Under the pieces are notes generated by a model. That model saw nothing but the letters and a program-made list of their open reading frames with translations. It did no database searches and had not been told where the DNA came from. From assembly GCA_004794785.1 (NCBI GenBank), contig SJOL01001962.1:916829-980828 (forward strand): a stretch of 64,000 nt of DNA, given 5' to 3'. Positions 35,119-46,969 of the stretch are shown here, piece after piece; positions within the stretch are counted from its first letter, which is position 1; every line of letters starts with the position of its first letter. This stretch comes from Opisthorchis felineus. Lineage: Eukaryota > Platyhelminthes > Trematoda > Opisthorchiida > Opisthorchiidae. The position numbers were made by a program, and so were the translations under genes.

Positions 35119-35222
35119 GTTTTGTAAGCGGCCTGATGCCATTTCGCTCCCACCGACGTAATAGCATCACAGCGCAAGCTGAAGTCCCCGAACTAGAAGG
35201 AGGAGTGGCTAATTCCACCTAA
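35119..35222 (+). CDS. possible terminal exon
   Basis: Acceptor CCCATTTTACAG, then a frame (FVSGLMPFRSHRRNSITAQA and on) to TAA. It needs one preceding base, whereas exon b ends in phase 0, and the gap from exon b is only 21 bp. So either exon b has another donor or this piece joins a different exon. Confidence 0.25.
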
Positions 35223-36374
35223 ACAGTGTAAATGTTTTAGTTGTGTGCTGTTATAGCTAACGACCCAGTCTTCAAAGCTGTACTTTTCCATACCAAGGTA
35301 AAGGTAGGTTTGCGAGGTAAAATCTTGTTTGGTATTTCATAAGGATATATACAAATAACCGGCAGATGAGTATCAAATAAAGAAGCTGACTTTGAAATAA
35401 GGTCATTTGTTTCCTCGTGGTATACAACTATATAATACGAATGTTTTATTTAGTTCAATCGACCAGTAGTCTTTACGGAACGATGTACACTGCAATGCAC
35501 CAGTCAAAAAGCGTCCATTTTGCATTTTTAAACCACTGTTCCTAACTTTAATAAAGTTGTGAGACTGTCAGTATTTTTGTACTTTTAATTTTCTTGTTTC
35601 TGCTTTTTTCACTTCACTCAGGAATGTGGGTATATTTTCCGGATAGTTGGGTGCAACTGCTTGCAAAGCAGTCGCAAAAAGTATGTGTTTCATTTGAGGA
35701 CAATTTGTCAGCTTTCATTGTAACTACTGACGAATAGTTTCATTGAATCTTTAATTTTAGTCCAGCTGCTGAATGTGTGATTTTATATATATGCATAATG
35801 AGTCGACGGACTCGACATACTTGTCTCTTAGCTTCAAAACTAGGGCTAGAGAAAGAAGAATGTCCCGAAGACTGAACAGTAGCTGGATCGAAAGTATTCG
35901 AAATGCAATAAATAGAAGCGGAAAGCAGTAGACTGAAGGGAATTCACTGTGGTATTTGGAGAGATCGCCTCTCATGCTTAGTCAGCGTAAATATAGCCCT
36001 TATTGATTGTAAATCACAGCTGTTGCAACCAATGGTAAAATTAGTATTGTAACGAGCAAACGGTATCTTTGAGTGACGAGTAATACCAGAACCTCCAAGA
36101 AGGCGAAACAAAATCGTAGCTGGGTTTCTGTATGGTACTACTAACGTTAGACATCAATTCACAAAATATACAAACCTCGACAGTAGATACTCTTCCACAA
36201 CAAAACGTCCAATTGGACTACAAAGGTACGAACCAAATGAGCAAACAGGCTCCCACTTGAGACAGTCACACGTGCATAAGGTCGGCCACAAATGGCCGGA
36301 TGACCTCAAGGTCAAATGAGTGAAGTGGTAAGGACAATCAAACGCCAGTTCATACAGACGCAGTAAACACAAAA
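35223..36374. other. unassigned sequence
   Basis: No gene or repeat recognised; AATAAA is present at about 35,377 and 35,550. Confidence 0.4.
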
Positions 36375-36566
36375 GTGGAGCGGGGGTTACAAATAGGGAC
36401 AGAGGAAACGTGGGGAATTTCAAATGTCAAAGTAATGGACGACACAAATGTCATTTACATTTCGAAGGATGACGTTGCTACAACCCACTCAAGTGCGAGT
36501 ACGCCATGCTTGGAATCTATTGTGGAGGCTATCAACCACAAAAACATTCCAAGGGATATCATATGA
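36375..36566 (+). pseudogene. PLE reverse-transcriptase fragment with degenerate catalytic box
   Basis: The frame contains VKVMDDTNVIYISKDDVATT followed by a Ser-rich stretch and LESI. This lines up with the PLE pattern RYVDDTFVII-K-DDV...FH...L..I. The catalytic YVDD reads VMDD at 36,431-36,442. No other PLE domain is joined to it in frame. Confidence 0.55.
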
Positions 36567-36791
36567 ATAAGAAGAGACAATAGGCAATAGACAAACTATT
36601 CTGTGTCCTCAAAAATATCCCATCAGTAGGATGCAGGTTGGACGCAAGCCGTCCAGATTTTTACGCGGGCCACGTGCAGTCCAGGTTTTTCTAATACAAC
36701 ATCAGCTGATGGCTTTAAATAATTACCTTAATAGTATCCTGTTTCCAAAATTTTATACACCTCACGTTACGACCCGAATGTTGTCTTTTAG

Positions 36792-37009
36792 ATGCTTCAC
36801 AGGGCTTTCACGCAGCATACGATGAGAATCAAACCGATGTCTCAACCGAAAATTACAAAGAAATCGTTTCAGCTGTTGGAACCCGACTGACGATGGATGG
36901 CTTGACAAAATTTGAGCTGGCTAATCTGAACAGAAATGCAGATGAGCATTGCAAGGATGCGTTAATTCAATGCCAACGAGGCGGTCGTCGAGAGGCTTGT
37001 CAACGAAAT
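36792..37009 (+). CDS. candidate internal exon, unidentified protein
   Basis: Acceptor TTGTCTTTTAG, two bases completing a codon, 72 codons, then donor GTGAGC in phase 0. The peptide is hydrophilic and coding-like (TDVSTENYKEIVSAVGTRLT, then FELANLNRNADEHCKDALIQ, then CQRGGRREACQRN) with several cysteines. No family recognised. A possible partner at 37,641-37,718 (good acceptor, phase 0, stop overlapping AATAAA) overlaps a PLE fragment and is therefore not accepted. Confidence 0.45.
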
Positions 37010-37649
37010 GTGAGCAACTTACAGTTACAAGGACTGTCGGTATTCACTCACGGTTGAATACTTTCCTATGAACCACAGAAAATTCGGTAGGGACGTGCAT
37101 TTGGAATCATACCTTAAGGGACTTAGGATGAGTGAGTGATCAACCTTGAATAATGGACGCATTGGTCTGCATGTACTTCGCCAAACCTCCGTTGGAACTG
37201 GAACGGGAACTCACTTTGGCAGCATTCTCCGTTATTTATATCAATTCCGAGCAAAAGACCTTTTCCAGACGTAAATCAAAGACAATAGCTTTAATCTTTC
37301 TAATCCAAGATTTTCGGAATTTGCATCTTCGAAGGCTGCATAACTTGAAATAGTAGGCAGTGCTTCTGCGACTTGCAAACAGGATAATCCACCCAGAGTA
37401 GAAGATATTTTGTCTCAACAAGTAAAGTGGCTCAAAAACCAATAAGTGTGCCGAGGCTTTAACTTGTCGTGATAACCTGTAGCAGCCGACTCAAGTGGTG
37501 ATTACCACACTTTAAAACCAACCGTTATGAACCACAACCCCTAGAGCTGAAAAGTCAGTCACACTGTTGTTACGCGATGGTGTTAATGCACCTGGCTAAC
37601 ACCACAAAGTTTTCAATAGACGTGTCGTCTTTATCTACAGATATACTCG

Positions 37650-38093
37650 CACTCTGACTCACAGAATTTATATGCAATACCACACAAACGTACCATTTAC
37701 TTACAGGAATTTCAATAAAATCTCTTATAGAACTTTTTTGTATTCAACAACGGGTGTACAGTTCCTAGTTGACGGGATATTTTACGGCCAGATGGAGTCC
37801 TCACGGGAATTTCCTTGGGCCCGATTCCGAAGTATATGTTTGTGGCGAAGCTAGGCGATACCACACTTAACGCGGCAATATCTACTTTAAAACGCCTTGT
37901 ACGATATGTAGATGATACCATTAGTTTGTGTTTCAAAGACCGAGCCCGTTTTGTTTTGGAAAATTCCCACAGAACTCGCTTACTTTTTAGTTTTGAAATG
38001 AATTGGGATGACCGACTGGAATTTTACGCCCGTCATGTAAATGGAACAATAAGAGGGGTGGCAGAAATGAGTGGGCCAGTATGCCCACCTTAG
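37650..38093 (+). pseudogene. PLE reverse-transcriptase palm fragment (YVDD retained)
   Basis: The frame includes MGPIPKYMFVAKL and LKRLVRYVDDTISLCF; YVDD is the intact catalytic box (Asp pair). Upstream, in shifted frames, are pieces like the PLE motif DGVAMGSPLGP (a GQMES/LGPIP stretch). After YVDD the sequence soon departs from the usual PLE order. It is a relic, separate from the one at 36.4 kb because each has its own catalytic box. Confidence 0.7.
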
Positions 38094-39920
38094 TCACTAT
38101 TAGAATGCAAAGAAGAATTATCAGTATGGGTGGAGAATGTACGGCGACAAGGAACTGAACTAATCCTATGAGCTCTTAGTGACAGTGCCTATCTTGATAG
38201 GTTTCTGCAAAGAAATGTGAAACCAAGTTTAACAAGAAACCTAACCACAACAGTGCCACCGAAGTCTGTCTGTCCGCCTCTACTATGCAGAGTGGGCACT
38301 ATCAACTTGTTGTTGACGCAGAAGATTAAGCATCCAGTCGGCTCATAGCCTTCTCTGGTTGCCCTGTGATCAAACAAGAAGTAAAAGGTCTATTGTTTCG
38401 CGAGGCCACTTTGATGCATATGTGGGGCTGGCCGAACAAATATACGCGGATGTCTGAGCAAGTTCCACCCCAGCTACTGAGAGGTCTCGTGCGGTCCATT
38501 AACAGTGCGCTTTTGACTCATCTGTTAAATACAGGACAACATTCGGATGCTGTCACCGCAAAAGCACAGTTGCTAATTGTTTCTGGAACCGTCGCCATCC
38601 GCAGCCAGGGATTTGAGTTCGGGAAAATTCTATGCACATGAGGTGTTTAACCAGTCCTAGCCACAATGACATAGGCAGCATATGCAACAGACACAACTAG
38701 ACAATTGAAAATTCCCATTGCTTAGCGCTCAACTTTTAACACAAATGCCTTTATTGCCCCACCTCTCTTGTGTTCACTTAATCACTGCCTCGCTAATTTG
38801 ACTACCTGTATGTCGTTGTATCACTTTAACCCGTATATATGTCTGAGTCTGCTGATGGGAAAGACATCTATCACTTCACTGAAATGTCTGTCGTGCATTC
38901 ACAAAGGTAGTGATTCTGCATCCGTGCCAATGGATGGCACGCAGTCGTCGTGATCGACGCGCGGACTGTTAGCGGGCTTCCTTGTCCACGGTCAACTTCG
39001 CCGAGTAGTGCGAATACTAGCACGTTTCGCTGATGTCATTCTGGTTAGCAACTGCATCACAGATCAGAGGCGCGCAGTGTTGTTCTGTTGGTAAAGGGGT
39101 CCAGCTCACACTCATTCCAATAAAAAAGATAGTTATCCAAACAAAACGGTTGCCAGATCCAGACGAGAGTATAGGTCAATGCCATTCGCCTAGCCCCAAG
39201 ACGAAGGTAAGTAACCATTTAATTGTGAAAACCCCTTTTTCAGATATGTTAATCCCAAATGAATGCAGAAAAAGTGTCCCGCATTTTTGGAGGCGTACCA
39301 CAGCCATAATACTAATAATATTTCAAACTAATCCTCTTGGTCTTAGCCGGGCATTATTGAGTAGTCCTCCCGGGGCGTCTTTTACCGCCTATCGGCTGAA
39401 AAGAAATACATTATCCGCGTCTTCTTGTATGTGTGCTTGCAAGAGGTTTGGCTCTGAGATTTTTTATCAGGTTTGTTTCGTCCTGATCTATACTCGAGGA
39501 TGCACATCCGTCTATTACTCGAGGTCTAAACTATGTGCCACCCTAATGATTCTTAAAAGCATCCTTATTATGGTATCCGAAAGACGGAAGTCCAGCTGAT
39601 GCGCTATCAGTCCTCAGTTTTGGGAACAAAGGAGGTGTTGATGGGAGAAACAGCCATCATTCCTAATTCTACCAGTCGACTTGTATGCAGGGGATTGCGA
39701 AAAGTGAAATCTGGAAGGTCTGTAATCTAGCTGAATGGTAGTTTATTCTATTTAAGCTGACTGTTTCGTCAATAGAAGACATTACGGATCACAAGGCTTA
39801 TAATGTACGGGCACAACCACAAATGGTCGGCTGGTAAGATTTAAATTCCGTCGTACATCTTTGTGTGATGAAGGAGATGGGGCGACAGCAGTTCATTAAG
39901 TTGGATCTCTTACTTTGCAG
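38094..39920. other. unassigned sequence with two open frames
   Basis: 38,366-38,641 (91 residues) and 39,033-39,599 (188 residues, plus) are open. The second contains a perfect donor (GAAG/GTAAGT at about 39,207), so only its first part might be an exon. No domain recognised. Confidence 0.35.
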
Positions 39921-39952
39921 TTGATTTAATACCCATCTTTTTCTGGACAACA

Positions 39953-40009
39953 ATGGACACCGGCATTGTGTTCAACGTCGGAGAAGTTGTCGAAAAAGCG
40001 CCTCCAGCA
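39953..40009 (+). CDS. candidate first exon of a 41-residue protein
   Basis: An acceptor TTACTTTGCAG at 39,920 precedes a 32-nt leader, then ATG (A at -3) and 19 codons (MDTGIVFNVGEVVEKAPPA) to the consensus donor GTAAGT, phase 0. The acceptor in the leader implies a 5'-UTR intron or spliced-leader addition. Confidence 0.45.
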
Positions 40010-40161
40010 GTAAGTAAAGATTTTAGGTTTCCGGAACAGATACGGCTGTTGGGCCTTACAGCTGGCTAAGTTATTTTAAATGGAAACATCCACCAAAATG
40101 TGAATACTTCTCTTATTTCGAACAATTGAACAAGGCGACCTCAAGACTTTCCGTTTTTTAG

Positions 40162-40230
40162 GTGCAAATGTCAACAGACACATTCCTGACTCCCCTCTCT
40201 AACCAAGGAAGTCAGGTTGATTTGGACTGA
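40162..40230 (+). CDS. candidate last exon of the same small protein
   Basis: Acceptor CCGTTTTTTAG, phase 0, 22 codons (VQMSTDTFLTPLSNQGSQVD and on) to TGA. It joins in frame to 39,953-40,009 across a 152-bp intron, giving 41 residues. Unknown function. Part of it overlaps an antisense open frame (40,199-40,522). Confidence 0.4.
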   Translation: MQMSTDTFLTPLSNQGSQVDLD

Positions 40231-40522
40231 ACATTTGCCCAAAAAGTACTTTGGTATGCATGTTGCCTAGTAATTTAACTATTTGCGTGTAGAGAAGCCA
40301 TGAGGATGATAACTCATAAAAAGAACTTTTCTGCACATTCTGCAATTTGACTGTTCGAGCATACCTCCTGCTCTTCTCAGATATATGCGCAAGTGGTGTA
40401 CCAATGCCAAAATTCTGAACTGCAAATTTAGGAGTACTTGAAGTATTTTTGTTTTCACACGGGGATGATGATGCGATCGTAAGTGAGGGTGTTTCTGTAA
40501 TGGCAGCTTTTGCAGGTGACAC
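40199..40522 (-). CDS. possible minus-strand exon, Ser/Thr-rich
   Basis: The open frame on the minus strand begins near SPAKAAITETPSLTIASSSP. It runs through a low-complexity Ser/Thr part and a basic part (HISEKSRRYARTVKLQNVQK). A donor GTATGC lies within it. It conflicts with the plus-strand small gene; at most one is likely real. Confidence 0.25.
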   Translation of the reverse strand: MSPAKAAITETPSLTIASSSPCENKNTSSTPKFAVQNFGIGTPLAHISEKSRRYARTVKLQNVQKSSFYELSSSWLLYTQIVKLLGNMHTKVLFGQMFSPNQPDFLG

Positions 40523-43500
40523 TTGTTCACGTAAATAAGTTCAAGTAAATATAATGTGAAAGTTGCTACGGAGTCAGGTACTCCTAACTATGCAAAACAT
40601 GAGTGACGTGTGGGCTACCTATCTCACAATATCTTACAGCCATAAAATCATTGACGACAATTTACATGAGGTGGAAGATGTCTTTAACCCATTCAGGTTT
40701 TCAGTTTCCAGGATAAACATGGTTGTCTGCTGATGCCACGAGGTCCGTTTAACCTAGACGGAGGAAATTTCGTGACTCTTACCTTTTACCTGCGTTGGAA
40801 TCGTATCATATATGGATATGTATAAAAGAACCAAACAATGAAACGTTAAGTCCTTTATTGACCAAGCACAGTACACCAGTCCATTTCGGATGTCAATATG
40901 GACAGTTACATTACTACATCCACTCAAATTCTGAGCGCCGTCGTCGAAGAAGCTAACTGCATGGAACCACCAGTTGTCACAACTTCAAGCACACCTAGTC
41001 CACACATATGATCGCCCATCACGTTTAAAAACAAGACCTCTCAAAACTTTACCCAAAGCTATTTGACTGTAGGGTTGTAGAGTGGGCCTGTCCTAATCCC
41101 ATACTTATTGGTCCCGACAAGCATTCTGGAATAACTATTTTTCTACTGGAAGGAGAATGAATCGGCTGCTTTATCAATGACGGAATACGTTATTCCTCTT
41201 ATTTATGGTGTCCGTTCTAACCAGAATGATAACAGTGAAGCGTTCACATTCAGGCTGCTCAGTCGTTCTGACCATGCATAAGCAAACGCATTAACCGTCC
41301 ACGTTTTGACAAGCAGGAGTAACTTCTGTCCATTGAAATGGACTCACATTCACCACTGTTGGGAATATCGATCAGCAAACTGGCTATCCAGTGGTCAGCT
41401 GATCTGTTTTTTGGTCCTACATTGCGGACGTCACCGACTGATCGTCAACGTCTCTAACTCAGGGTCAACGGTTCAGTATTATTCCCTTGCAGTGACGCTA
41501 TGCGGATCAATTAGTAGATCCACGTTTGGGCTTCTGGTCCTATGAGCTTCCCAACTTATGTGTATACCACGATTGAATACAGACTTGGTGAAAATACACT
41601 TAGATACCTATGAGAAAGGCCTAAGGTTCCTTGGATTGTCCTAGTGATAATTTAGCCAGTGAAAAAATTAGCTTGAACTAGTTCAAAAGTGAAGATGCTT
41701 TCTGCCTGAAAGTCGACACAAGTTTTCAATGGTAACAATAAATGGACAAAGTGTATGAATATCTCCAGCAGCTGAAATTTTAGAAAATGTAACAAGACGG
41801 TCAGAATTAGAAGTAAATTCGGTACCATCAAGAACATCGTTTAAAAATCGGAAGCTGATTACAGAAAGTGGGCATCTTTTGGAGTCGACTGCTACGTTTG
41901 CATAGTGAAATTGTAGTTGTAGTTCACGGAGACACTAATCATGTTTGTACATTGTGCCATCGCGGATAAACACATCATCCTGCTACATCTCAGCCCTGTC
42001 CAATCGTCGAACAGTCGAATTCAGGACCTGCCATAAAAGGCCGGGGATGTACAAAGTTCAGATGGCAGAAATTTTTATCTTTACGATTCGAGTGGAGCAT
42101 TTAGTATTCTCATTACAGAGGGTAGTGCCAAGCGGATTTAAAGATATGCAAACTGCATCTGAATCTTGGAAACAGATTTAGACTCGGTCAGTTTCTTTCT
42201 GACATATTTAAATTTGCCTGTTGCACATAGTTGTTTGAGAAGCCGAAAACTGAACGGAAGGTGATATTCTGTACAAATGGGATGAAATTCGGTGTTCCCC
42301 GTGGCAGAGTTTCAGTTAGTCCAGTTGCTTATCACAAGCGCACTTCATCCACCGCTCTAATTGCATGCTAAGGGGGAGATACGATGGCACAAATGACTGC
42401 GCTGAATCGGATTCTTTACTTGTCTGCTTGACAGTCTGCTTGACGCCAATCGTGGCTAGCTACACTTCAATATAAGAAGTGAGCTCAATCTGTGAACCAA
42501 CAGTGGATGGCAAGTTGAGTGAAAGGTGACCGTCTCCATATCTTAGAGCCCAACTTTGGGAAGACCCGCCTCAGTGGCAAAAAGGGAACATGTTACCAGT
42601 TCGTATTTGCAATCAGAGGTTGAAATGCCGTGCTTCGGAGGATTGGCACAAGCTGGTTTGTAATGCTGGAGGTTTTCAAAATGTTTGGCAGAGCCATGAG
42701 TTGCCTTGAAGTTACACCTGTAATCATCAGGTGAACCGGAGAGTCTGATGTAGAGGTCAAAGTAAGTAAAAAAAGATCGGTATTCAGTATTAATGTCATC
42801 ATTATTCACGGATGGAAGAAGTAGTAAACGTTTAAAAACCGGTCGGATTTGACCCATCCTACCAGGACCGCAAAACTTGGGATTCCAGTGCCCGCACACA
42901 TGCAGTTTATCACGAGAATTACGGCTTCTGGGAGACTGGCTACTGTGTCTGTTAAGTTTTTCTTCCTAATGCTCTTCTTGATGAGGTTTCCGCTGCTTCA
43001 CAAGACAAAGGGTTCCACACAATAGTTTTGGCTTATCCAGGTTTGCTGGTAGCAGGGACATCTTGAAATTGTTTCCAGTGTTTCCGAGATGACTGTACAG
43101 TAGCATCACTAATCAGACTGCATCACCGCTGAATTAATGGGCGGAGAAAACCGACCTACTCTAACCTACGTATATTTTTAGTAGTCAACTTTTTGTTTAG
43201 CAGCTTGTGTCTGCGGCTGAAGTATTATTTTCCGTATATCTTGATTAGGAGATTACGCTGATGACTGAAATTTTACACTTCCATGCGCCTTAGCGCTGAA
43301 GTTTTCATACACTAAGTCAAAGTCGATTTGTGTTTACTGTAATCTATTGCAGTCAGGAAATTTGGGGTGCATAACCTTCCATAAATGCACATACGTTTTC
43401 TTACCAACACAACCAAATAGTAAAGGGGGAAATCTACCTATACCAATCAGCACATTTAGAACCGTTCAAAATAAACTTCGTTGACCGTCGCATGAGGTCT

Positions 43501-44744
43501 GTGTCCAAGATTTTGTTATTTATAGGTGCCATCGTAACTGCCGCGACTCCAGAGACATCCAAATATATCTACGACAGTCTTGCTACTACTTTGTTAGGTG
43601 AATCAGAGCTCTAAACCTAGGAATGACTGCCAAAACCAGCATTGATTTCCGTGAGTTTATCACATCAGTTCTACTCTTAAACATACAATGCATGACGATA
43701 CAAGTTTAGTTATCGTCAGTCACTTCACGCATACTGTCACATAGATATGCAACGCACGTGAGTTAACGAATTTTGCTGAGCTGATACCTAAGCTGCAGTA
43801 ACGAGACAAGACAGAGCACTAAACGAAAACACCAATGAGGCCTTTTACGACATCCATTTCATAAACATATTTTCAGAAGTGTCTGGCAATTTGTTTCAAA
43901 CAGGGGACAGAGTTTATTTGCTTGGTATGGATTCGTTCAGTTTTCTGGACATAACGAAATGGTGGACATCGGACAAGACGACCGTTTGGAGCTTCAAGGG
44001 CCGTAATATGGAAGTGTTTGTTGTCTGGCGTGACCAGGTCTGGGAAGGCCATGTACGAAGCCTTCGAATGACATAAACATCCAGATACATTTCCAAACCC
44101 CACAGAAACATGCAAATCTTCCGATGTGCACACCAGTAGTGAATACTCTTGGTGAATTTCTCGGCGAACAGTGTAGATTATAAAGTTGTCACGGTAAGGT
44201 TTTAGATCCATCATCTAAAACCAGAGTGCTAGGGCAGGAAGGCAAATGAAAAATAAATTTCACGATATAAGAAAACTGCCCTTTTGTATAACCTATTCTT
44301 TTGGCTACCATCGAATCTGAGGCTTGCTCGTAGTGTTCCGGACCTACCCGACAACAGTTTGTAATTTACTCAGGATAAAGGACATTTATTCGCGTGCAAT
44401 CAAGCAAAATTAAGCCAGACAGTTCCCCTAGCTGATTATGCATCGTGGGTGAAACCATCAAACTCAAAGATTGCGGTCTGTCATCTTTCTAAATAAAGGA
44501 AGGGTGATGTAAACTTTGCAAATATGCTGATAAATTACAACGAACTTGTCGGCTTTGTATTTTATGCCATCCTGGATGCAATGTATGGAAATTTATAGGG
44601 TTCACATTGTTAAAGACAAGTTTCTGATAATAATGAGATCAGAGGTGCCTGGCGCATCATCTTTGTTTGAAAATTTGGTCGGTATTTAATCCAGGGGCTT
44701 GGTAAGTCCTCCGTGGGAATTACTGGCCGGCTAATGATCAGGTA
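40523..44744. other. unassigned sequence
   Basis: No recognised gene. A 37-codon ATG frame at 40,900-41,011 and a frame at 43,879-44,076 (plus, with FQTGDRVYLL, vaguely like a retrovirus-type integrase C-terminus) were noted but are not supported. Confidence 0.4.
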
Positions 44745-44749
44745 GGGTT

Positions 44750-44935
44750 CAAGATAGCCCAGTGGTCAAGGCGAGAACCTACTGACCACAAAGTATGGGG
44801 CTCAAACCTAATAGCTGCGTCGCAACTGCTTCTGTCTAGGCTTGCGCAACGTGATAGTATCTCAACCCTTGTGCTTTTTTTCAGGTGGGATGGTAGCTAG
44901 GCGCCGGAAGGGCGCTATAGCTGAACGGTTATTGC
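44750..44935 (+). repeat. tRNA-derived SINE
   Basis: A-box-like TAGCCCAGTGGTCA at 44,755-44,768 and B-box-like GGGGCTCAAACC at 44,797-44,808 have the spacing of a tRNA. They are followed by a non-tRNA body (CTGCTTCTGTCTAGGCTTGC and on) ending near GGCGCTATAGCTGA. This is a classic pol III SINE plan. Confidence 0.65.
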
Positions 44936-45101
44936 TGTTACTGATGACCAGCTAAAAAACATAGATATGTCCATTCAAGGGCAATCACATTACTTGCTAA
45001 AGTAACTAGCTTGTTAGCAAAGAGTACACGCTCGTCGGAATATAAGTATATCTCTCTGGGGCGATCACATAAAGGCATAGAATAACGGTTTCTTTTGCTA
45101 C

Positions 45102-45299
45102 GTGGTCTCATCTACGAAGAATTTTCTGTCAAAATATGGATCAAACGGCCAACCGGAAGTAATTTCTTCGGAGGAAAGATCGGCTTTAGACGGGAAACTG
45201 CAAACTTTAAGCCGACTATGTTTTCAGCTACAAACAGCCTACGTGGATTCAATTGTAAACAGTTCATCTTGGGAATGGGGTACCACGATGATAAATTAA
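45102..45299 (+). CDS. candidate exon, unidentified protein
   Basis: A coding-like frame follows a pyrimidine-rich stretch (GGTTTCTTTTGCTACGTGG). The likely acceptor is the AG before AATTTTCTG at 45,121. The peptide (NFLSKYGSNGQPEVISSEER, then SALDGKLQTLSRLCFQLQTA, then YVDSIVNSSSWEW) is helix-like. It ends at TAA 45,299 or at a weak donor GTACCA. No family recognised. Confidence 0.4.
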   Translation: MVSSTKNFLSKYGSNGQPEVISSEERSALDGKLQTLSRLCFQLQTAYVDSIVNSSSWEWGTTMIN

Positions 45300-46539
45300 T
45301 ATGCGTACCTTAATCGTGCACGATTTTGGAGTCAACACTGAAGCTAGTGATTTACTATATAAATTCTTTCATAAGAACCCCATAAGAGGACAACGCGTTT
45401 TAAGCACTGTCATTCCCTTAAAACATTAGGCGTATCACGAACCAGGGAAGTATCGCTTTGTAAATATCATCCCCATATTAACACCAACTGATTGAATTTG
45501 CTCCAGATGGCATCAACCTAAATTGGAGTTGGGAATCTATTTCTGTTAATTGATTAACTACATTTGCTTTACACGTGGATGTCATGATAAAATTTGCAAT
45601 AGGACGCAAAAATGGTTGTCATATCAAGAATAAAAACGCGGCTACTCAGTGGGAATCAGTAGACGGCCAGTTGGTCACTACATTTTCTTTATTTTGCGGT
45701 TAGCTTGGACCAGCGAAAACCGGTTGGCCTGTTCCAACTATTCTACATTCCACTCACATTTTCTGACCATTTTCGATTGCGGAAATGACACTAAGACTAT
45801 GGCCACCTAACGGCCAGCCGATCTCCGCACAACGGTCACTGCAAACGCAATCGTTGCCTGAAAAAAGTGTAAACCTCGTTCGTATAGTTGTTTTTATTCT
45901 GCACGAATCATGTTCGTATACTGTACCTCAAAAACCTATTCTGATGTGGAAACAGAAAAAGACTGTTGATTAGCAGCGCACTAAATTTCGAGTTTTAATG
46001 CGCTGTTTCGTCCTGTGTGCAAGCTTCGATAACTGTCATCGTTAGCGCAGACTAGAAGACTTCAGAAAAATTCTTCCCATAAATGTCTAACTTAATTGGT
46101 TTCCAGGCTTAATAAAGTCCATTTAAAAAGTGTTCGGTAAGGCCCTGCAATAGAATGACAATAATTGATGGCAATTAGTTTTAATGGCAGTATGGAGAGA
46201 TTTCGAAATTATAAAGCTGAGAGGTCGAAGTGCATTACGTAGAGATTTCACCCTCGCCCAGAATTAGCAATAGTACATGCCTCGCGGATGTTTAGGAGGG
46301 TTCAAATCCGCCGGCTAAGGGGTGGGGATTTGGCTGTTTTCTCCCCTTTGGTATGCCCATACTACTCTCAAAACCATTAGTAATCTGTTCATAAAAGAAA
46401 ATATCTCGCGAGTTGCAGGGGCTTTTCTTCCGCGAAGTCATCGCCCTAAGAGTCAATGAAAACTTGGCCACGTGATATGAATCGCGTAACTGAAAGATAG
46501 GTGATAACATACCCTATTTAAGTGTTACTAAGCATATTG
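45300..46539. other. unassigned sequence
   Basis: A minus-strand GACGAAAC box at about 46,005 was checked for an HHR and lacks the CTGANGA half. Nothing else recognised. Confidence 0.4.
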
Positions 46540-46745
46540 CTGGTCAGCCGCTCCACGCATGGAGGGATTACTTTCAAATACCATCCGGAAGGTGACGAGT
46601 TCGGACCTCTCTAAAGGTTTGTTGGATGTGCACTGCTAATGGTTTACAACAGGTAGAAGCAACTATGCAGTGCTTTTGGCTTTTCAGCATACACTAACTT
46701 CACTTTCAGGATAAAATCTCCATTCGGATTCTTGTGACGTTTAAA
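46540..46745 (+). repeat. tRNA-derived SINE, same family as 19.06 kb
   Basis: B-box-like GACGAGTTCGGACCTC at about 46,594-46,609, then a body shared with the 19-kb copy (GCAGTGCTTTTGGCTTTTCA, ACTTCACTTTCAGGATAAA, TCTCCATTCGGATT). Confidence 0.5.
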
Positions 46746-46969
46746 ACTACAGTCGGCTTGTAAGTCTAAGTCGATTTCATGGGGCACGCACGACCATGAA
46801 CGTGTTCATTAGGGTTACCATCACTGGTGACGCTAAGGCTTCTCTGCTCTACGAACAAAATGTTTGTTTACCCACAGCAAAGGCCTTAAGATGAAAAAGG
46901 CTTAGATTGAAGGGGAGAGGGACATGGCACTAGCCATCATCAAGAATTCCGAGGTGCCTACATCTCAAA

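Noticed and set aside
37641..37718. Apparent terminal exon with strong acceptor and stop overlapping AATAAA, in phase with 36,792-37,009
   Set aside because: The stretch seems to be the beginning of the PLE reverse-transcriptase fragment, so the signals are probably coincidental.
39033..39599. 188-codon open frame, the longest on the plus strand
   Set aside because: It contains a perfect splice donor in the middle (about 39,207), has irregular composition, and shows no domain. At most its first part is exonic.
43879..44076. Frame with FQTGDRVYLL as an LTR-retrotransposon integrase end
   Set aside because: Only one short motif-like stretch; no protease, RT, RNase H or LTRs nearby.
45990..46030. 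GACGAAAC box on the minus strand as a possible hammerhead
   Set aside because: No CTGANGA box at the right distance and no stem II.
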